Below, piece by piece: positions 50,910 through 62,720 of a stretch of 64,000 bases of DNA (positions within the stretch are counted from its first letter, which is position 1; every line of letters begins with the position of its first letter). A model generated the notes under the pieces. That model did no database searches, had not been told where the DNA came from, and was given only the letters and a program-made list of their open reading frames with translations. Made by a program: the position numbers and the translations under genes. Origin of the DNA: Sphingosinicella sp. CPCC 101087 (GTDB lineage Bacteria; Pseudomonadota; Alphaproteobacteria; Sphingomonadales; Sphingomonadaceae); contig NZ_SBFF01000006.1 of NCBI RefSeq assembly GCF_004151485.1, positions 1-64,000 on the forward strand. Reading direction: 5' to 3'.

Positions 50910-53705
50910 TTGGCCAGCGCCCCGCCGACCATCGAGCCCAACGACATTTCCCCCATCTCCATCGTCGAGGAGATGAAGACCTCCTATCTCGACTATGCGA
51001 TGTCGGTAATCGTCGCACGGGCTCTGCCCGACGTGCGCGACGGCCTGAAGCCGGTTCACCGCCGGATCCTCTATGCCTGCCAGGAAGGCGGCTTCGTCCC
51101 CGGGCGACCCTACCGCAAATCGGCGAAGATCGTCGGCGACGTGATGGGCAATTACCACCCGCACGGCGACAGCGCGATCTACGACGCGCTCGCCCGAATG
51201 ACCCAGGACTGGTCGATGCGCGTCCCGCTGATCGACGGCCAGGGCAATTTCGGATCGATGGATCCCGATCCGCCGGCATCCATGCGCTACACAGAGGCCC
51301 GGCTGGCGCGGGTCGCGATGACCCTGCTCGACGATCTCGACAAGAACACGGTCGACTTCACGCCCAATTATGATGCGTCCCGCGAAGAGCCGCAGGTCCT
51401 GCCTGCGCGCTTCCCGAACCTGCTGGTGAACGGCGCCGGCGGGATTGCGGTCGGAATGGCGACCAACATCCCGCCGCACAATCTCGGCGAGGTCATCGCC
51501 GCGTGCAAAGCCTATATGGACGATCCCTCCATCACCGTCGAACAGCTGATGGAGCATATTCCTGCGCCCGATTTTCCGACGGGACCCCTGATCCTCGGCC
51601 AAGCCGGGTGCAGGGCCGCCTACCATACAGGCCGCGGATCGATCATCATGCGCTCGCGCCACGAGATCGAGGAAAGCCGCGGCGACCGCCGATCCATCGT
51701 CCTCACCGCCATTCCCTTTCAGGTCGGCAAGAACGGCCTGGTCGAGCGGATCGCCGAAGCGGCCAAGGACAAGCGCATCGAGGGGATCAGCGACATACGC
51801 GACGAATCCAACCGCCTCGGCGTGCGGATCGTCATCGATCTCAAGCGCGATGCGACCCCGGAGGTCGTCCTGAATCAGCTCTGGCGGCACACGCCGGCCC
51901 AGTCGAGCTTCCCCGCGAACATGCTTGCGATCCGCGGCGGGCGGCCCGAGACGCTCAACCTCAGGGACATCATCGAATCCTTCGTGCGGTTCCGGGAGGA
52001 GGTGATCACCCGTCGGGCCAAGTTCGAACTGGCCAAGGCGCGGGAACGGGCTCATCTGCTGCTCGGACTGGTCATCGCCGTCACCAATCTCGACGAGGTG
52101 GTCCGGATCATCCGCGCCTCCGCCTCGCCGGCCGAAGCGCGCGCCGCCCTGCTGGCGCGGGAATGGCCGATCGCGGAGATCGCGCCCTATATCGCCCTCG
52201 TCGAAGCGGTCGAGCATGAGGTCGACGGCGATTCCTACCGGCTTTCCGAGGCCCAGGTCCGGGCCATCCTCGAGCTGCGGCTACACCGACTGACCGCACT
52301 CGGTCGCGACGAGATTGCCGGCGAGCTGCGCGAGCTCGCGGCCTCGATCGGGGCCCTGCTCGAGATTCTCGCCGACCGGGTCAAGCTCTATGCGGTGATG
52401 CGCCAGGAGTTCGACGAGATCGCCGAGGCCTATGCGTCCCCGCGCCTGACGGAGATCGCGCCCGCGGCCGACGGGATCGACGACGAGGATCTGATCGAGC
52501 GCGAGGAAATGGTCGTGACCGTGACAATGGGCGGCTACATCAAGCGCACGCCGCTGGACGCCTTTCGTGCCCAGCGCCGTGGCGGCAAGGGCCGTTCGGG
52601 CATGGCGACCAAGGAAGAGGATGTGGTCACGAATCTTTTCGTGACTTCGACCCACTCGCCGGTCCTCTTCTTCTCGACCCACGGCAAGGTCTACCGCTTG
52701 AAGGTCTGGCGGCTTCCGGAAGGTGCACCGCAGGCGCGCGGACGGCCGATGGTCAACCTGCTGCCGCTGGCCGAAGGCGAGACGATCTCGACCGTGCTGC
52801 CGCTTCCCGAAGACGAGGAGGAGTGGAAGAACCTCCATGTCGTCTTCGCCACCGCGAAGGGCGGCGTGCGCCGCAACAGCATGGACGCATTCGCCAACGT
52901 ACCCACGGCCGGCAAGTTCGCCATGCGCTTCGACGAAGGCGACGACGACAGCCTCGTGGGGGTCGCCTTGTTGAGCGAGGACGACGATATCCTGCTGGCT
53001 ACGCGCGGCGGCAAGGCGATCCGCTTCGCCGCGACCGACGTGCGCGAGTTCCAGAGCCGCACCTCGACCGGCGTGCGGGGCATGACCCTGGCCAAGGGCG
53101 ACGAGGTGATCTCATTGTCGATTCTCCATCGGGTGGGGACCAGCCAGGAGGAACGCGAGGAATATCTGCGCTTCGCGCCGTGGAAGGGCGAAAGAGAGGG
53201 CGCGTGCGGACTTTCGTCCGACCGCATGGCCGAACTGAGCGAGCGCGAGCAGTTCATTCTGACGGTGACCGCCAACGGCTATGGCAAGCGCAGCTCTGCC
53301 TATGAGTATCGCCGGACCAATCGAGGCGGGCAGGGTATCGTCAATATCGACACCTCCGAGCGCAACGGCCATGTCGTGGCGAGCTTCCCGGCCCGGAACG
53401 GCGAGCAGATCATGCTGGTCACCGACCAGGCCAAGATGATCCGCACGATGGTCGGCGACATCAGGATCATGGGACGCAACACCCAAGGCATCACCCTGTT
53501 CAGCGTCGCCGAAAACGAGCATGTCGTTTCGGCTGCCCGCATCGACGAGGAAGAGGAGCCGGAGAATCAGGCCGAAGAGATGGTGGCCGAGGAGATTGCC
53601 GACCGCGAGGACGAGCCGGGCGACCAGGTGACGCTCGATGACGGCACCGGTCCCGAAACGCTGCCCGACAGCCAGGAAGAGGAAGACGGCGAAGGCGAGC
53701 CGTAA
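50910..53705 (+). CDS. gyrA: DNA gyrase subunit A
   Basis: 931 aa type II topoisomerase subunit. Catalytic tyrosine is Tyr127 (SMRYTEARL). The quinolone-determining positions are wild type: Ser88 and Asp92 in [15 protein letters not shown] (E. coli Ser83/Asp87). The GyrA-box QRRGGKG is at 555-561, so wrapping of DNA by the beta-pinwheel C-domain is retained. The C-terminal tail is acidic (DREDEPGDQ ... EEEDGEGEP), as in other members. The start is a TTG with AGGA eight bases upstream. Confidence 0.97.
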   Translation: MASAPPTIEPNDISPISIVEEMKTSYLDYAMSVIVARALPDVRDGLKPVHRRILYACQEGGFVPGRPYRKSAKIVGDVMGNYHPHGDSAIYDALARMTQDWSMRVPLIDGQGNFGSMDPDPPASMRYTEARLARVAMTLLDDLDKNTVDFTPNYDASREEPQVLPARFPNLLVNGAGGIAVGMATNIPPHNLGEVIAACKAYMDDPSITVEQLMEHIPAPDFPTGPLILGQAGCRAAYHTGRGSIIMRSRHEIEESRGDRRSIVLTAIPFQVGKNGLVERIAEAAKDKRIEGISDIRDESNRLGVRIVIDLKRDATPEVVLNQLWRHTPAQSSFPANMLAIRGGRPETLNLRDIIESFVRFREEVITRRAKFELAKARERAHLLLGLVIAVTNLDEVVRIIRASASPAEARAALLAREWPIAEIAPYIALVEAVEHEVDGDSYRLSEAQVRAILELRLHRLTALGRDEIAGELRELAASIGALLEILADRVKLYAVMRQEFDEIAEAYASPRLTEIAPAADGIDDEDLIEREEMVVTVTMGGYIKRTPLDAFRAQRRGGKGRSGMATKEEDVVTNLFVTSTHSPVLFFSTHGKVYRLKVWRLPEGAPQARGRPMVNLLPLAEGETISTVLPLPEDEEEWKNLHVVFATAKGGVRRNSMDAFANVPTAGKFAMRFDEGDDDSLVGVALLSEDDDILLATRGGKAIRFAATDVREFQSRTSTGVRGMTLAKGDEVISLSILHRVGTSQEEREEYLRFAPWKGEREGACGLSSDRMAELSEREQFILTVTANGYGKRSSAYEYRRTNRGGQGIVNIDTSERNGHVVASFPARNGEQIMLVTDQAKMIRTMVGDIRIMGRNTQGITLFSVAENEHVVSAARIDEEEEPENQAEEMVAEEIADREDEPGDQVTLDDGTGPETLPDSQEEEDGEGEP

Positions 53706-53742
53706 GGCTTGGGCCGGGCCGCGGCCCTTGACGCCACGGCGA

Positions 53743-54174
53743 TCAGGCGAACAGGTCCACCGCCTCCGCATCCGGGAGCAGCGCCTCGCGAAGCGGCGTG
53801 CGGTGGCATTGGCCAGGATCGCGCTCGAAGCAGAGCAGGGCGGCCGGCTTCTCCTCGACGAGCGCGACGAGGTGCGCGGCCTGGGCGGCGGCTTCCGGAG
53901 TGTCGAGCTGGGCGGCGTAGATCCGGTGCATTTCCGCAATCCGGCCCTTGCGCGCCGCCTCGCGGCCTTCCGGGGGCGTGCCGAGGGCCTTGAGATGCAC
54001 ATAGTCGATACCCGCTTCGGCAAGCCCGGCCGCCAGCACGTTCTTCGAGAATCCGGGCTTGCGCGAGAGCGGAACCGCGCGGACGTCGATCAGGCGCTCG
54101 ACGCCGGCCTTGCGAAGCGCCGCGATCAGTTCGGCCTGGGTCGTGCCCTCATAGCCGATGGTGAAGATCCTCAC
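53743..54174 (-). CDS. DUF488 family protein
   Basis: 143 aa with the full DUF488 pattern: FTIGYEG at the start, LIDVRAVPLSRKPGFSKN, YVHLKALGTP, and a Cys/His patch LLCFERDPGQCHRTPLREAL near the end. The Cys-x5-Cys-His segment could be catalytic or metal-binding; biochemical role unknown. The start overlaps the VOC-protein stop (ATGA). It converges with gyrA, with 37 bases between the stops. Confidence 0.88.
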   Translation of the reverse strand: MRIFTIGYEGTTQAELIAALRKAGVERLIDVRAVPLSRKPGFSKNVLAAGLAEAGIDYVHLKALGTPPEGREAARKGRIAEMHRIYAAQLDTPEAAAQAAHLVALVEEKPAALLCFERDPGQCHRTPLREALLPDAEAVDLFA

Positions 54175-54569
54175 TCCGGACCTGCCGGTTCGTGACAGAC
54201 CGCCTCGACGTTGATCCCGTCGGGATCGAGCACGAAGGCGGCGTAGTAATTCTCCCCATATTCAGGGCGCAGCCCCGGACCGCCATTGTCGCGGCCGCCT
54301 GCGGCCAGGGCGGCGGCGTGGAACGCATCGACCCGATCGCGGCTCGCGGCGGTGAAGGCGACGTGGGTCCCCTCCCCCGTTCTCTCATTGTCGCCGATCC
54401 AGAAGAACGGATCGCCTTCGGTGCCGAAGCCGAGCACGGTGCCATTCGACCCGGACTGGTCCGGAGAGATTTCGTGCATCAGAGTGATGCCAAGCGGTCG
54501 CAGTGCCGCCTCGTAAAAGGCGCGCGAGCGGGCGGTGTCGGAAACCGCGAATCCGACATGGTCGAGCAT
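54171..54569 (-). CDS. VOC-superfamily (glyoxalase/dioxygenase fold) protein
   Basis: 132 aa. Vicinal oxygen chelate fold with two beta-alpha-beta-beta-beta modules: [29 protein letters not shown] at the start and [21 protein letters not shown] at the end. His3 (LDH), Glu-like and terminal Glu positions fit metal ligands. The start ATG has GGAGG well placed; the longer frame upstream overlaps trmFO promoter space. Substrate unknown. Pairs with DUF488 by ATGA overlap. Confidence 0.88.
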   Translation of the reverse strand: MLDHVGFAVSDTARSRAFYEAALRPLGITLMHEISPDQSGSNGTVLGFGTEGDPFFWIGDNERTGEGTHVAFTAASRDRVDAFHAAALAAGGRDNGGPGLRPEYGENYYAAFVLDPDGINVEAVCHEPAGPE

Positions 54570-54654
54570 GGCCTTCCTCCTTTCCGTCAACCGGATTAGA
54601 GCACAGCGGCTCCATTTCCGGAAACAGATCATCAGCCCCCAGGTTCAAGCCATC

Positions 54655-55983
54655 ATGCCCCAACAGGTTCAAATTATCGGCGGCGGCCTCGCCGGGTCGG
54701 AGGCCGCCTGGCAGCTCGCCCAAGCCGGCATCCCCGTGCGATTGTCGGAGATGCGCGGCGGCGGCGGCATGACGCCGGCGCATCAGACCGATGGCCTCGC
54801 CGAACTGGTCTGCTCGAACAGCTTCCGGTCGGACGATGCCGAGAATAATGCCGTCGGGCTGCTTCATGCCGAGATGCGGGCCCTCGATTCACTGATCATG
54901 GCCGCGGCCGACTCCCACCGGGTGCCGGCGGGATCGGCGTTGGCCGTCGATCGCGACGGCTTCTCGCGCGAGGTCACCGACCGGATCTGCGCCCATCCTC
55001 TGATCGAGACCGTTCGGGAGCGGGTCGACGCCCTGCCGGCTTCCGGCCCTGCCATCGTCGCGACCGGGCCACTGACCAGCCCCGGACTTGCGGAGGCTAT
55101 CCGCGCCGCGACGACGTCCGAAGCGCTGGCATTCTTCGACGCGATCGCGCCGATCGTTCATCGCGATTCAATCGACATGGACATTTGCTGGTTCCAGTCG
55201 CGCTGGGACAAGGGCGACACCAAGGATTATATCAACTGCCCGCTCGATCGGGACCAGTATCTCGCCTTTCGTCAGGGGCTGCTCGACGGCGAGAAGACCG
55301 AGTTCCGCGAGTGGGAGAAGGAGACGCCCTACTTCGAGGGCTGCATGCCGATCGAGGTGATGGCCGAACGCGGCGAGGATACGCTGCGCTTCGGCCCGAT
55401 GAAGCCGGTCGGTCTCACCGACCCGCGCACCGGAAGGCGCGCTTACGCGGTCGTCCAGCTTCGGCAGGACAATGCCCTCGGCACGTTATGGAACATGGTC
55501 GGGTTCCAGACCAAGCTGAAGCATGCCGAGCAAGTGCGTCTGTTCAGAACCATACCCGGTCTCGAAAATGCCGAGTTCGCCCGGCTGGGCGGCCTTCATC
55601 GCAATACCTTCATCAACGCGCCCAGGCTGCTGGACCGGACGTTGCGCCTGAACGCGTCGCCCAACGTGCGCTTCGCCGGCCAGATCACCGGTTGCGAAGG
55701 CTATGTCGAATCGGCCGCGGTCGGGCTGCTCGCCGGCCGCTTCGCGGCGGCCGAGGTCAGGGGCGAGACGGTCCATCTGCCGCCGGCGGAGACCGCGCTC
55801 GGCGCCCTGCTCTTCCACATCACCGGCGGCGCCGACGAGGCGAGCTATCAGCCGATGAACGTCAATTTCGGCCTGTTCCCGCCGATCGAAGGCCGCGCGA
55901 AGAAGGCGGAGCGCAAGAAGCTCTACACGCAACGCGCTCGCCTCGCTCTGGCGGAGTGGCAAGGCCTGTCGGAACCGGCATGA
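54655..55983 (+). CDS. trmFO: Methylenetetrahydrofolate-tRNA-(uracil-54-C5)-methyltransferase (folate-dependent)
   Basis: 442 aa FAD/NADPH enzyme making m5U54 in the tRNA T-loop. FAD-binding motif [21 protein letters not shown] at the start; then RMR-like [78 protein letters not shown], and [16 protein letters not shown], all typical. It is the folate type rather than TrmA. The ATG at 54655 has weak ribosome-site support but agrees with family starts. The stop overlaps the ThuA gene start (ATGA). Confidence 0.95.
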   Translation: MPQQVQIIGGGLAGSEAAWQLAQAGIPVRLSEMRGGGGMTPAHQTDGLAELVCSNSFRSDDAENNAVGLLHAEMRALDSLIMAAADSHRVPAGSALAVDRDGFSREVTDRICAHPLIETVRERVDALPASGPAIVATGPLTSPGLAEAIRAATTSEALAFFDAIAPIVHRDSIDMDICWFQSRWDKGDTKDYINCPLDRDQYLAFRQGLLDGEKTEFREWEKETPYFEGCMPIEVMAERGEDTLRFGPMKPVGLTDPRTGRRAYAVVQLRQDNALGTLWNMVGFQTKLKHAEQVRLFRTIPGLENAEFARLGGLHRNTFINAPRLLDRTLRLNASPNVRFAGQITGCEGYVESAAVGLLAGRFAAAEVRGETVHLPPAETALGALLFHITGGADEASYQPMNVNFGLFPPIEGRAKKAERKKLYTQRARLALAEWQGLSEPA

Positions 55984-56732
55984 TCCGGGCGCTCCTGTCC
56001 CTGCTGCTGCTGCTTGCGGGCGGAACGGCTTTGAGCGCCGACCCAGGCCCCGGGCTAGAGGGAAAGCGCGTCCTGATCTTCAGCCACTCGACGGGCTTTC
56101 GGCACGAATCGATCGATGCGGCGGTGCCGTCCCTGCGGGCCGCGATTTCGGCAGCCGGCGGCGTCCCGATCGCGAGCGAAGATCCGGACATCTTCTCGTC
56201 CGAGCGGCTCGCCCGGCTCGACGCCATCATCCTCGTCAGCACCACTACCGACCGCCGCCGCCCGGAGAGCGAGTGGCTTTCGGGCGGCCGGCGTGACGCC
56301 TTCCAGGCCTTTGTCCGGCGCGGCGGCGGCGTGGTCGGGATCCACGCCGCATCCGATTCGCACTATCACTGGCTGTGGTATGGCGAGATGCTCGGCGGCC
56401 GCTTCCGCCGTCATCCGCCAGGCACAGCGCAGGGCCGGCTTCGCGTCGTCGATCCGGCTCATCCGGCAACGAAGCGGCTCGACCCGCAGTTCGGCCATCA
56501 TGACGAATGGTATGTCATCGACGACCGCGACGCTTCGACGTCCCTGCTGCTCACGCTCGATCCCGCCTCCATCGGCGAGCCCGCCGGTCCGGACTGGCCG
56601 ATCTCATGGGCGCGCGAGCATGAAGGCGGGCGGATCTTCTACACCGCCCTGGGTCATACGACCGAGGCCTGGTCCCAGCCTGCCATGATCAATCATGTAT
56701 TGGGCGGACTGGAGTGGGTGCTGGACAGATAG
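55980..56732 (+). CDS. ThuA-like domain protein, exported
   Basis: 250 aa. Signal peptide [20 protein letters not shown]. ThuA/trehalose-utilisation fold of the glutamine-amidotransferase class: [98 protein letters not shown]. Members are often secreted sugar-related enzymes, but the reaction here is unknown. The start overlaps the trmFO stop. Confidence 0.88.
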   Translation: MIRALLSLLLLLAGGTALSADPGPGLEGKRVLIFSHSTGFRHESIDAAVPSLRAAISAAGGVPIASEDPDIFSSERLARLDAIILVSTTTDRRRPESEWLSGGRRDAFQAFVRRGGGVVGIHAASDSHYHWLWYGEMLGGRFRRHPPGTAQGRLRVVDPAHPATKRLDPQFGHHDEWYVIDDRDASTSLLLTLDPASIGEPAGPDWPISWAREHEGGRIFYTALGHTTEAWSQPAMINHVLGGLEWVLDR

Positions 56733-56760
56733 CGCCACCACAGGAACATCTGCGAGCCCG

Positions 56761-57201
56761 TCAGCAGGCGCAATTCTGAGCCCGCGGACGGCGCGGTGGG
56801 GCCGTGGACGCGAATTCCTCTGGACTGAGGAAGTCGTCCCGATTGGTATTGGCGTCGGTGAACTTGTCCGAGGTCCGCACCGCCCACTCCTCGAAGCTCA
56901 GGCGCCCGTCGCGATCCCGATCGAGACGAGCGAAGGCGCTGCGGCGGGGATGGTAGAGTTCCTCGAGCGTGATGCGGCCGTCATCGTCGCGATCGGCCCG
57001 GTCGAAACGGCGTTCTTCGCGGGTCTGCGCATCGGAGGCGGGCGGAGTCGGCGGCGGCCCGCCGGTATCGGGCGCAGAGGATTCCGGGGGCGGCGGCGGC
57101 GGCAGCACGGTCTCCTCGTCCTGGGCGATGCCCTTCCAGGTGAAGAATCCCGCCGTGATCAGCAGCAACGCCGATCCCACTCCAGCGAAGAATCGCAGCA
57201 T
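56761..57201 (-). CDS. Membrane-anchored or exported EF-hand protein
   Basis: 146 aa. N-terminal hydrophobic segment (about 4-21), then a Pro-rich spacer (32-54). EF-hand loop 1 is D70-R-D72-D-D74-G-R-I77...E81; loop 2 is D94-R-D96-R-D98-G-R-L101...E105; a variant third loop lies at 118-129 (N118, N120, D122, E129). Two loops are canonical, so calcium binding is likely. The ATG at 57201 follows GGGAGGGGGA; an ATG 17 codons upstream is possible. Confidence 0.8.
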   Translation of the reverse strand: MLRFFAGVGSALLLITAGFFTWKGIAQDEETVLPPPPPPESSAPDTGGPPPTPPASDAQTREERRFDRADRDDDGRITLEELYHPRRSAFARLDRDRDGRLSFEEWAVRTSDKFTDANTNRDDFLSPEEFASTAPPRRPRAQNCAC

Positions 57202-57261
57202 AGGTCCCCCTCCCATGGCAACGAGGCTAGCCCAGTGCGCGGCCTTCACCAAGATCGCGCA

Positions 57262-57915
57262 TCACCGACCTGTAAGGCGGTGACGGAGCATCCGGATCAC
57301 CCGCCGCGGGGAGCCCTGAGCCTCCAACGCGCCTCGCTCCGCATCGTCAAGCGCGAGGCGGGCGAGCATGCCGAGCGGGCGCAGCGGCACTGGCCAGCGG
57401 TCGAGGCCGCTGCGACCCCGGGCCGCGGCCAGGGCAGCCGCCGCTTCCTCAGGGTTCGAGCTGCGTCGAGCGAGATCCACGAGGGCCCAGGCTTCACCGC
57501 CCTCGACGACTGCCGGGTCGGCCAAGCCGAGCAGGCGCGCGGCCAAGGCGAATAATTGAGCGCCGCGGCCACGTGCATAGGTGTCGAGATCCTGCGCGGA
57601 AAGCGCGCCGGGCTCAGTCAGGACCGCCCAGCCGGCTTCCATCCCGGCCAGCTCGGCGCCGCGGACGCCTGCAGGAAGAATGTCGCGGGCCACCGCTTCG
57701 AGCACCGGCTCGCCAGGTGGACGCTCGTGGTCCAGCTTTTCGAGCGATTCGCGCCACCAGGCCAGCCGGATGCGGCTGATCATCGGCTCCCGACCGGTGG
57801 CGAGCACCGCGGCAAGCGCGGCATCAAGACGCCACAACGCCCCAAGCGCCGGACGCCGCGGTGCGGGGATGTAAGCGAGCGAAAGCTGCACCTCGGGATC
57901 GAGGTCCGGGATCAT
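57262..57915 (-). CDS. Squalene/phytoene synthase-like protein, short form
   Basis: 217 aa, below the usual 270-300 of true synthases. Family marks are YIPAPRRPALGALWRLDAALA near the start and SRIRLAWWRESLEKLD near residue 50, but I cannot find the paired DxxxD metal motifs that the synthases need. This matches the NDUFAF6-like, non-catalytic branch common in alphaproteobacteria, with a possible respiratory complex I assembly role. Neighbours do not help. Confidence 0.7.
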   Translation of the reverse strand: MIPDLDPEVQLSLAYIPAPRRPALGALWRLDAALAAVLATGREPMISRIRLAWWRESLEKLDHERPPGEPVLEAVARDILPAGVRGAELAGMEAGWAVLTEPGALSAQDLDTYARGRGAQLFALAARLLGLADPAVVEGGEAWALVDLARRSSNPEEAAAALAAARGRSGLDRWPVPLRPLGMLARLALDDAERGALEAQGSPRRVIRMLRHRLTGR

Positions 57916-58047
57916 GGTTGCGAGAACACGGCCAGGCGATTCTCCCTGACTTTGTCATAGCGCGCAGGCCGGATCCCGACCGATCGGGCCCGTCCTTGTG
58001 CGCGGTGAGGTCGGAGAGAAGAGTCGGGAACGAAGACGCCCTGCGCC

Positions 58048-59481
58048 CTAGCGATAGCAGACCTTCTTCGCGGCCGCGACGACGTCCTCCGCCATGATCA
58101 GCGCCATCTTCTCGAGATTGGCGGCATAAGGCAGCGGCACGTCCTTGTCGGTGACCCTAAGGACCGGCGCATCCAGATCGTCGAAGCCTTCCTCCATTGC
58201 CACCGCCATCAGCTCCGAGGAGATCGAGCAGGCTGGCCAGCCTTCCTCCACGCAAACCATCCGGTTCGTCTTGGCGAGGCTTTTCAGCACCGTCGCCTTG
58301 TCGAGCGGCCGCAGAGTGCGAAGATCAATCACCTCGGCGTCGATGCCCTCTGCTGCGAGCGTCTCGGCGGCATCGAGCGCGACCCCGACACCGATCGAAT
58401 AGCTGACCAGGGTCACGTCGCGGCCTTCGCGGGCGACCCGCGCCTTTCCGATCGGGAGGACATAGTCGTCGAGCTTCGGCACGTCGAAGCTCTGGCCGTA
58501 GAGCAATTCATTCTCGAGGAAGACGACCGGGTCCTCAGAGCGGATCGCCGCCTTGAGGAGCCCCTTTGCGTCCGCGGCCGAATAAGGCGCGATGACGACG
58601 AGGCCCGGGACCGAGGCATACCACGGACCGTAATTCTGGCTGTGCTGCGCGGCGACGCGAGCCGCTGCGCCGTTGGGGCCGCGGAAAACGATCGGGCAAC
58701 GCATCTGGCCGCCCGACATGTAATTGGTCTTCGCCGCAGAATTGATGATGTGATCGATCGCCTGCATGGCGAAGTTGAAGGTCATGAATTCGACGATCGG
58801 CTTGAGCCCGCCCATTGCGGCGCCCGTGCCGACGCCGGCGAAGCCATATTCGGTGATCGGCGTATCGATGACACGGCGGTCGCCGAACTCGTCGAGGAGG
58901 CCCTGAGTCACCTTATAGGCGCCCTGATACTCGGCCACCTCCTCGCCCATCACGAAGACGCGTTCGTCGCGGCGCATCTCCTCGGCCATGGCATCGCGAA
59001 GCGCCTCGCGTACCGTCATTCGTACGAGTTCGGTGCCCTCGGGCACCTCCGGCTGGACTTGGCTATTCTCGGCAGAGGCGACGAGGTCGCGCGCACCGGT
59101 GTCCATCTGCTTCTGCGTCGCCTGCGACTCCGCCTCGGGCTCGGTCTTCTGATCGCTCGGCTGCTCGACCTTGCCGGTTTCGGCCTTCTCTTCCGACGGG
59201 GCGGCAGTGCCGTCCCCGTCAGTGGCCCCGGCGCTCTCGCCTTCTCCGGCGATGAGCGCGATGACGGTGCCGACCTTCACTTCGTCAGTGCCTTCGGGAA
59301 CGAGGATCTTCGCGATCGTGCCTTCGTCGATCGACTCGAATTCCATGGTTGCCTTGTCGGTCTCGATCTCGGCCAGGATATCGCCGGAGGAGACGGTGTC
59401 CCCCTCCTTCACCAGCCATTTGGCGAGAGTCCCCTCCTCCATCGTCGGCGACAAAGCGGGCATCTTCAGTTCGATCGGCAT
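58048..59481 (-). CDS. pdhB: Pyruvate dehydrogenase E1 component beta subunit with N-terminal lipoyl domain
   Basis: 477 aa. Lipoyl domain at about 1-80 with the attachment lysine in [13 protein letters not shown] (Lys43), an Ala/Pro/Glu-rich linker, and the E1-beta transketolase domain from about 150 ([67 protein letters not shown]). The fused lipoyl domain is typical of Sphingomonadales and relatives. The start shares a base with the pdhA stop (TGATG). E2 and E3 genes are not in the window. Confidence 0.96.
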   Translation of the reverse strand: MPIELKMPALSPTMEEGTLAKWLVKEGDTVSSGDILAEIETDKATMEFESIDEGTIAKILVPEGTDEVKVGTVIALIAGEGESAGATDGDGTAAPSEEKAETGKVEQPSDQKTEPEAESQATQKQMDTGARDLVASAENSQVQPEVPEGTELVRMTVREALRDAMAEEMRRDERVFVMGEEVAEYQGAYKVTQGLLDEFGDRRVIDTPITEYGFAGVGTGAAMGGLKPIVEFMTFNFAMQAIDHIINSAAKTNYMSGGQMRCPIVFRGPNGAAARVAAQHSQNYGPWYASVPGLVVIAPYSAADAKGLLKAAIRSEDPVVFLENELLYGQSFDVPKLDDYVLPIGKARVAREGRDVTLVSYSIGVGVALDAAETLAAEGIDAEVIDLRTLRPLDKATVLKSLAKTNRMVCVEEGWPACSISSELMAVAMEEGFDDLDAPVLRVTDKDVPLPYAANLEKMALIMAEDVVAAAKKVCYR

Positions 59482-60557
59482 CAGTAGCTCTCGACCAATA
59501 CGTCGGTGTACAGTTCGGAAGGATCGGGCTCGGGCGCCTGCTCGGCGAAGTCGGCGGCCTCGGCGACGATCGCCTTGATCTCCTTGTCGATCGCCTTGAG
59601 CTCGTCCTCGCCCGCGCCCATCGCTTCCAGCTCGCGCTTGGCATGCTCGATCGGGTCCGACTTCTCGCGAACCGCCTGCACTTCCTCGCGCGACCGGTAC
59701 TTAGCCGGATCAGACATGGAATGGCCGCGATAGCGGTAGGTCTTCAGCTCGAGCAGCACCGGGCCCTTGCCCGACCGAACCCAGTCGATCACGGTCTCGG
59801 CGGCACCGCGGACGGCAAGCACGTCCATGCCGTCGACCTGGATGCCGGGAATGCGGAAGCTCTCGCCGCGACGGTAGAGCTGGTCCTCGGCCGAGGAGCG
59901 GTTGACGCTCGTGCCCATCGCATATTGATTATTCTCGATCACGTAGATGATCGGCAGCTTCCAGAGCTCCGCCATGTTGAAGCTCTCATAGACCTGGCCC
60001 TGGTTGGCGGCGCCGTCGCCGAAATAGGCGAGGCAGACGCCTCCGTCATTCTCATATTTATGCTTGAAGGCGAGGCCGGTGCCGAGGCTGACCTGAGCCC
60101 CGACGATGCCGTGGCCGCCATAGAATTTATGGTCGACCGAGAACATGTGCATCGAGCCGCCCTTGCCTTTCGAGATTCCGGCGGCGCGCCCGGTCAGCTC
60201 GGCCATGATCACCTTGGGATCGAGCCCGTAAGCGAGCATGTGACCATGGTCGCGATAGCCGGTGATCACCGAATCCTTGTCGGTGTCGAGTGCCGACTGG
60301 AGCCCGACGGCGACTGCCTCCTGGCCGATATAGAGGTGGCAGAAGCCGCCGATCAGGCCGAGCCCGTAGAGCTGGCCGGCGCGTTCCTCGAAGCGGCGGA
60401 TGAGCAGCATCTGCTTGTAGAGTTCAAGCAGTTCCTCGCGCGAGGCCTTGTAGCGCTCGGGCTCCGGCGGACGTTCGCGGTTCGGCCGGGCGGGCGTGGG
60501 CGCCGGGGCCGACTCCGTCTTCTTCCTGGGTGCGCGTGGGGACGCTGGCTTGGCCAC
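59481..60557 (-). CDS. pdhA: Pyruvate dehydrogenase E1 component alpha subunit
   Basis: 358 aa. The Pro/Ala-rich N-terminus is followed by the E1-alpha core: [34 protein letters not shown], the thiamine-diphosphate motif [32 protein letters not shown], and [19 protein letters not shown]. The GTG at 60557 sits nine bases after AAAGGG and gives [10 protein letters not shown]; a TTG three codons earlier is possible. Order eno-ftsB-pdhA-pdhB is conserved in alphaproteobacteria. Confidence 0.96.
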   Translation of the reverse strand: MAKPASPRAPRKKTESAPAPTPARPNRERPPEPERYKASREELLELYKQMLLIRRFEERAGQLYGLGLIGGFCHLYIGQEAVAVGLQSALDTDKDSVITGYRDHGHMLAYGLDPKVIMAELTGRAAGISKGKGGSMHMFSVDHKFYGGHGIVGAQVSLGTGLAFKHKYENDGGVCLAYFGDGAANQGQVYESFNMAELWKLPIIYVIENNQYAMGTSVNRSSAEDQLYRRGESFRIPGIQVDGMDVLAVRGAAETVIDWVRSGKGPVLLELKTYRYRGHSMSDPAKYRSREEVQAVREKSDPIEHAKRELEAMGAGEDELKAIDKEIKAIVAEAADFAEQAPEPDPSELYTDVLVESY

Positions 60558-60599
60558 TCTTCCCAACCCTTTCTTTTTGCGAGGCGACTGGCAGGCGGC

Positions 60600-60628
60600 T
60601 CTATGGCGGCAAACCGGCCGGGGTGCAA
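60600..60628 (-). promoter_or_regulatory. Promoter of pdhA-pdhB
   Basis: On the minus strand TTGCAC (60628-60623) and CATAGA (60605-60600) are 17 bases apart, 42 bases upstream of the chosen start. Just upstream of the -35 box lies a direct repeat gtgaac-g-gtgaac (60649-60661 on the plus strand) that could be a binding site. The rest of 60558-60827 shows no gene. Confidence 0.5.
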
Positions 60629-60827
60629 CGGGGGCGGATCCTTCGGTCGTGAACGGTGAACTTGGGGCGTCCTTCGTCGTTTGCGGGAAGGAATCCGGCC
60701 CACCCTCATCGAGGGAAGGCTCGGGCTCGAGCCGGGCGAGCGGTCCCGATGTGCCGTAAATAGAACCAAACGGCCATTGGCGCAGCGAATGCAGAACGGC
60801 GCACGCCAGCGGCCGCGGCGAAAGCGG

Positions 60828-61163
60828 TCAGTGGCCTCCCGGCGGCGCCGGATCGTCGATTTCGATGATCACCTCGTCCGGCCGGACGAGCCCCAGCTCG
60901 CGCCGGACCAGCTCCTCGGCCAGGTCGGGATCGGCATGACGCGGATCGAGCAAGCTGGCGCGATGGGCGAGCCGCTCGCGCTCCGCCTCGAGCTGGGCCA
61001 GCTCGACCGCCCGCTCGGCCTTGATCCGGCGATAATCGCCCCAGGAAAGAACCCCGTTGTCGCCGACGATCGCATAACCCAGGAAGTTCGCGATCACGAG
61101 CAGGCCGAGCGCCGGCAGAGCCGCGCGCCGCATCAAGGCCAAAGGACTGTGAACCCCCGTCAT
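60828..61163 (-). CDS. ftsB: Septum formation initiator FtsB/DivIC-type
   Basis: 111 aa bitopic membrane protein. Short N-terminus, membrane helix at about 14-34, then a coiled coil (RRIKAERAVELAQLEAERERLAHRASLLD) and a C-terminal part DLAEELVRRELGLVRPDEVIIEIDDP, which is the classical FtsB layout. FtsB acts with FtsL and FtsQ in the divisome. Located between eno and pdhA as in most alphaproteobacteria. The start could be the internal Met11. Confidence 0.93.
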   Translation of the reverse strand: MTGVHSPLALMRRAALPALGLLVIANFLGYAIVGDNGVLSWGDYRRIKAERAVELAQLEAERERLAHRASLLDPRHADPDLAEELVRRELGLVRPDEVIIEIDDPAPPGGH

Positions 61164-61272
61164 CGCGCGCCGACAGAATCAGTAAAACAGCGGCGAATCA
61201 AGCCTTTTGCGCCGAGAGATGCAAAAATCCGGCAGTGCGCCCGCGCGATGCGACGGAAACTGCGACGGACCG

Positions 61273-62592
<1,320 letters not shown>

Positions 62593-62636
62593 TTATCGGT
62601 CCCGGCAGGCGCATGCAACTTTCCCTTTCCGGCCTC

Positions 62637-62661
62637 GGAACGCATGCCGCAGGCCGGTGTT
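62637..62661 (+). promoter_or_regulatory. EcfG-type general stress promoter of the YqjD/YqjE-like cluster
   Basis: GGAAC (62637-62641), 17 bases, GTT (62659-62661) in the enolase/YqjD divergent region. The first downstream ribosome site, GGAGGAAG, starts 7 bases later. E. coli yqjDEK is driven by RpoS; here the corresponding general stress sigma factor is inferred to drive the related cluster. Confidence 0.6.
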
Positions 62662-62678
62662 CTCGTCGGAGGAAGTTC

Positions 62679-62720
62679 ATGTTTCCGACCAACAGTGGAG
62701 ATGCATATGCCCCCGCGTGA
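62679..62720 (+). CDS. Possible 13-residue leader peptide overlapping the YqjD-like start
   Basis: ATG at 62679 follows GGAGGAAG at ideal spacing and reads MFPTNSGDAYAPA before TGA. It overlaps the start of the next frame at 62707 by 14 bases. It may couple translation, or the strong ribosome site may serve the main gene by another path; the peptide has no known match. Confidence 0.35.
   Translation: MFPTNSGDAYAPA

Noticed and set aside
53711-53735. GC-rich hairpin (GGGCCG...CGGCCC) between the convergent gyrA and DUF488 stops
   Set aside because: Stem of only six pairs and no U-run follows; insufficient for a rho-independent terminator call.
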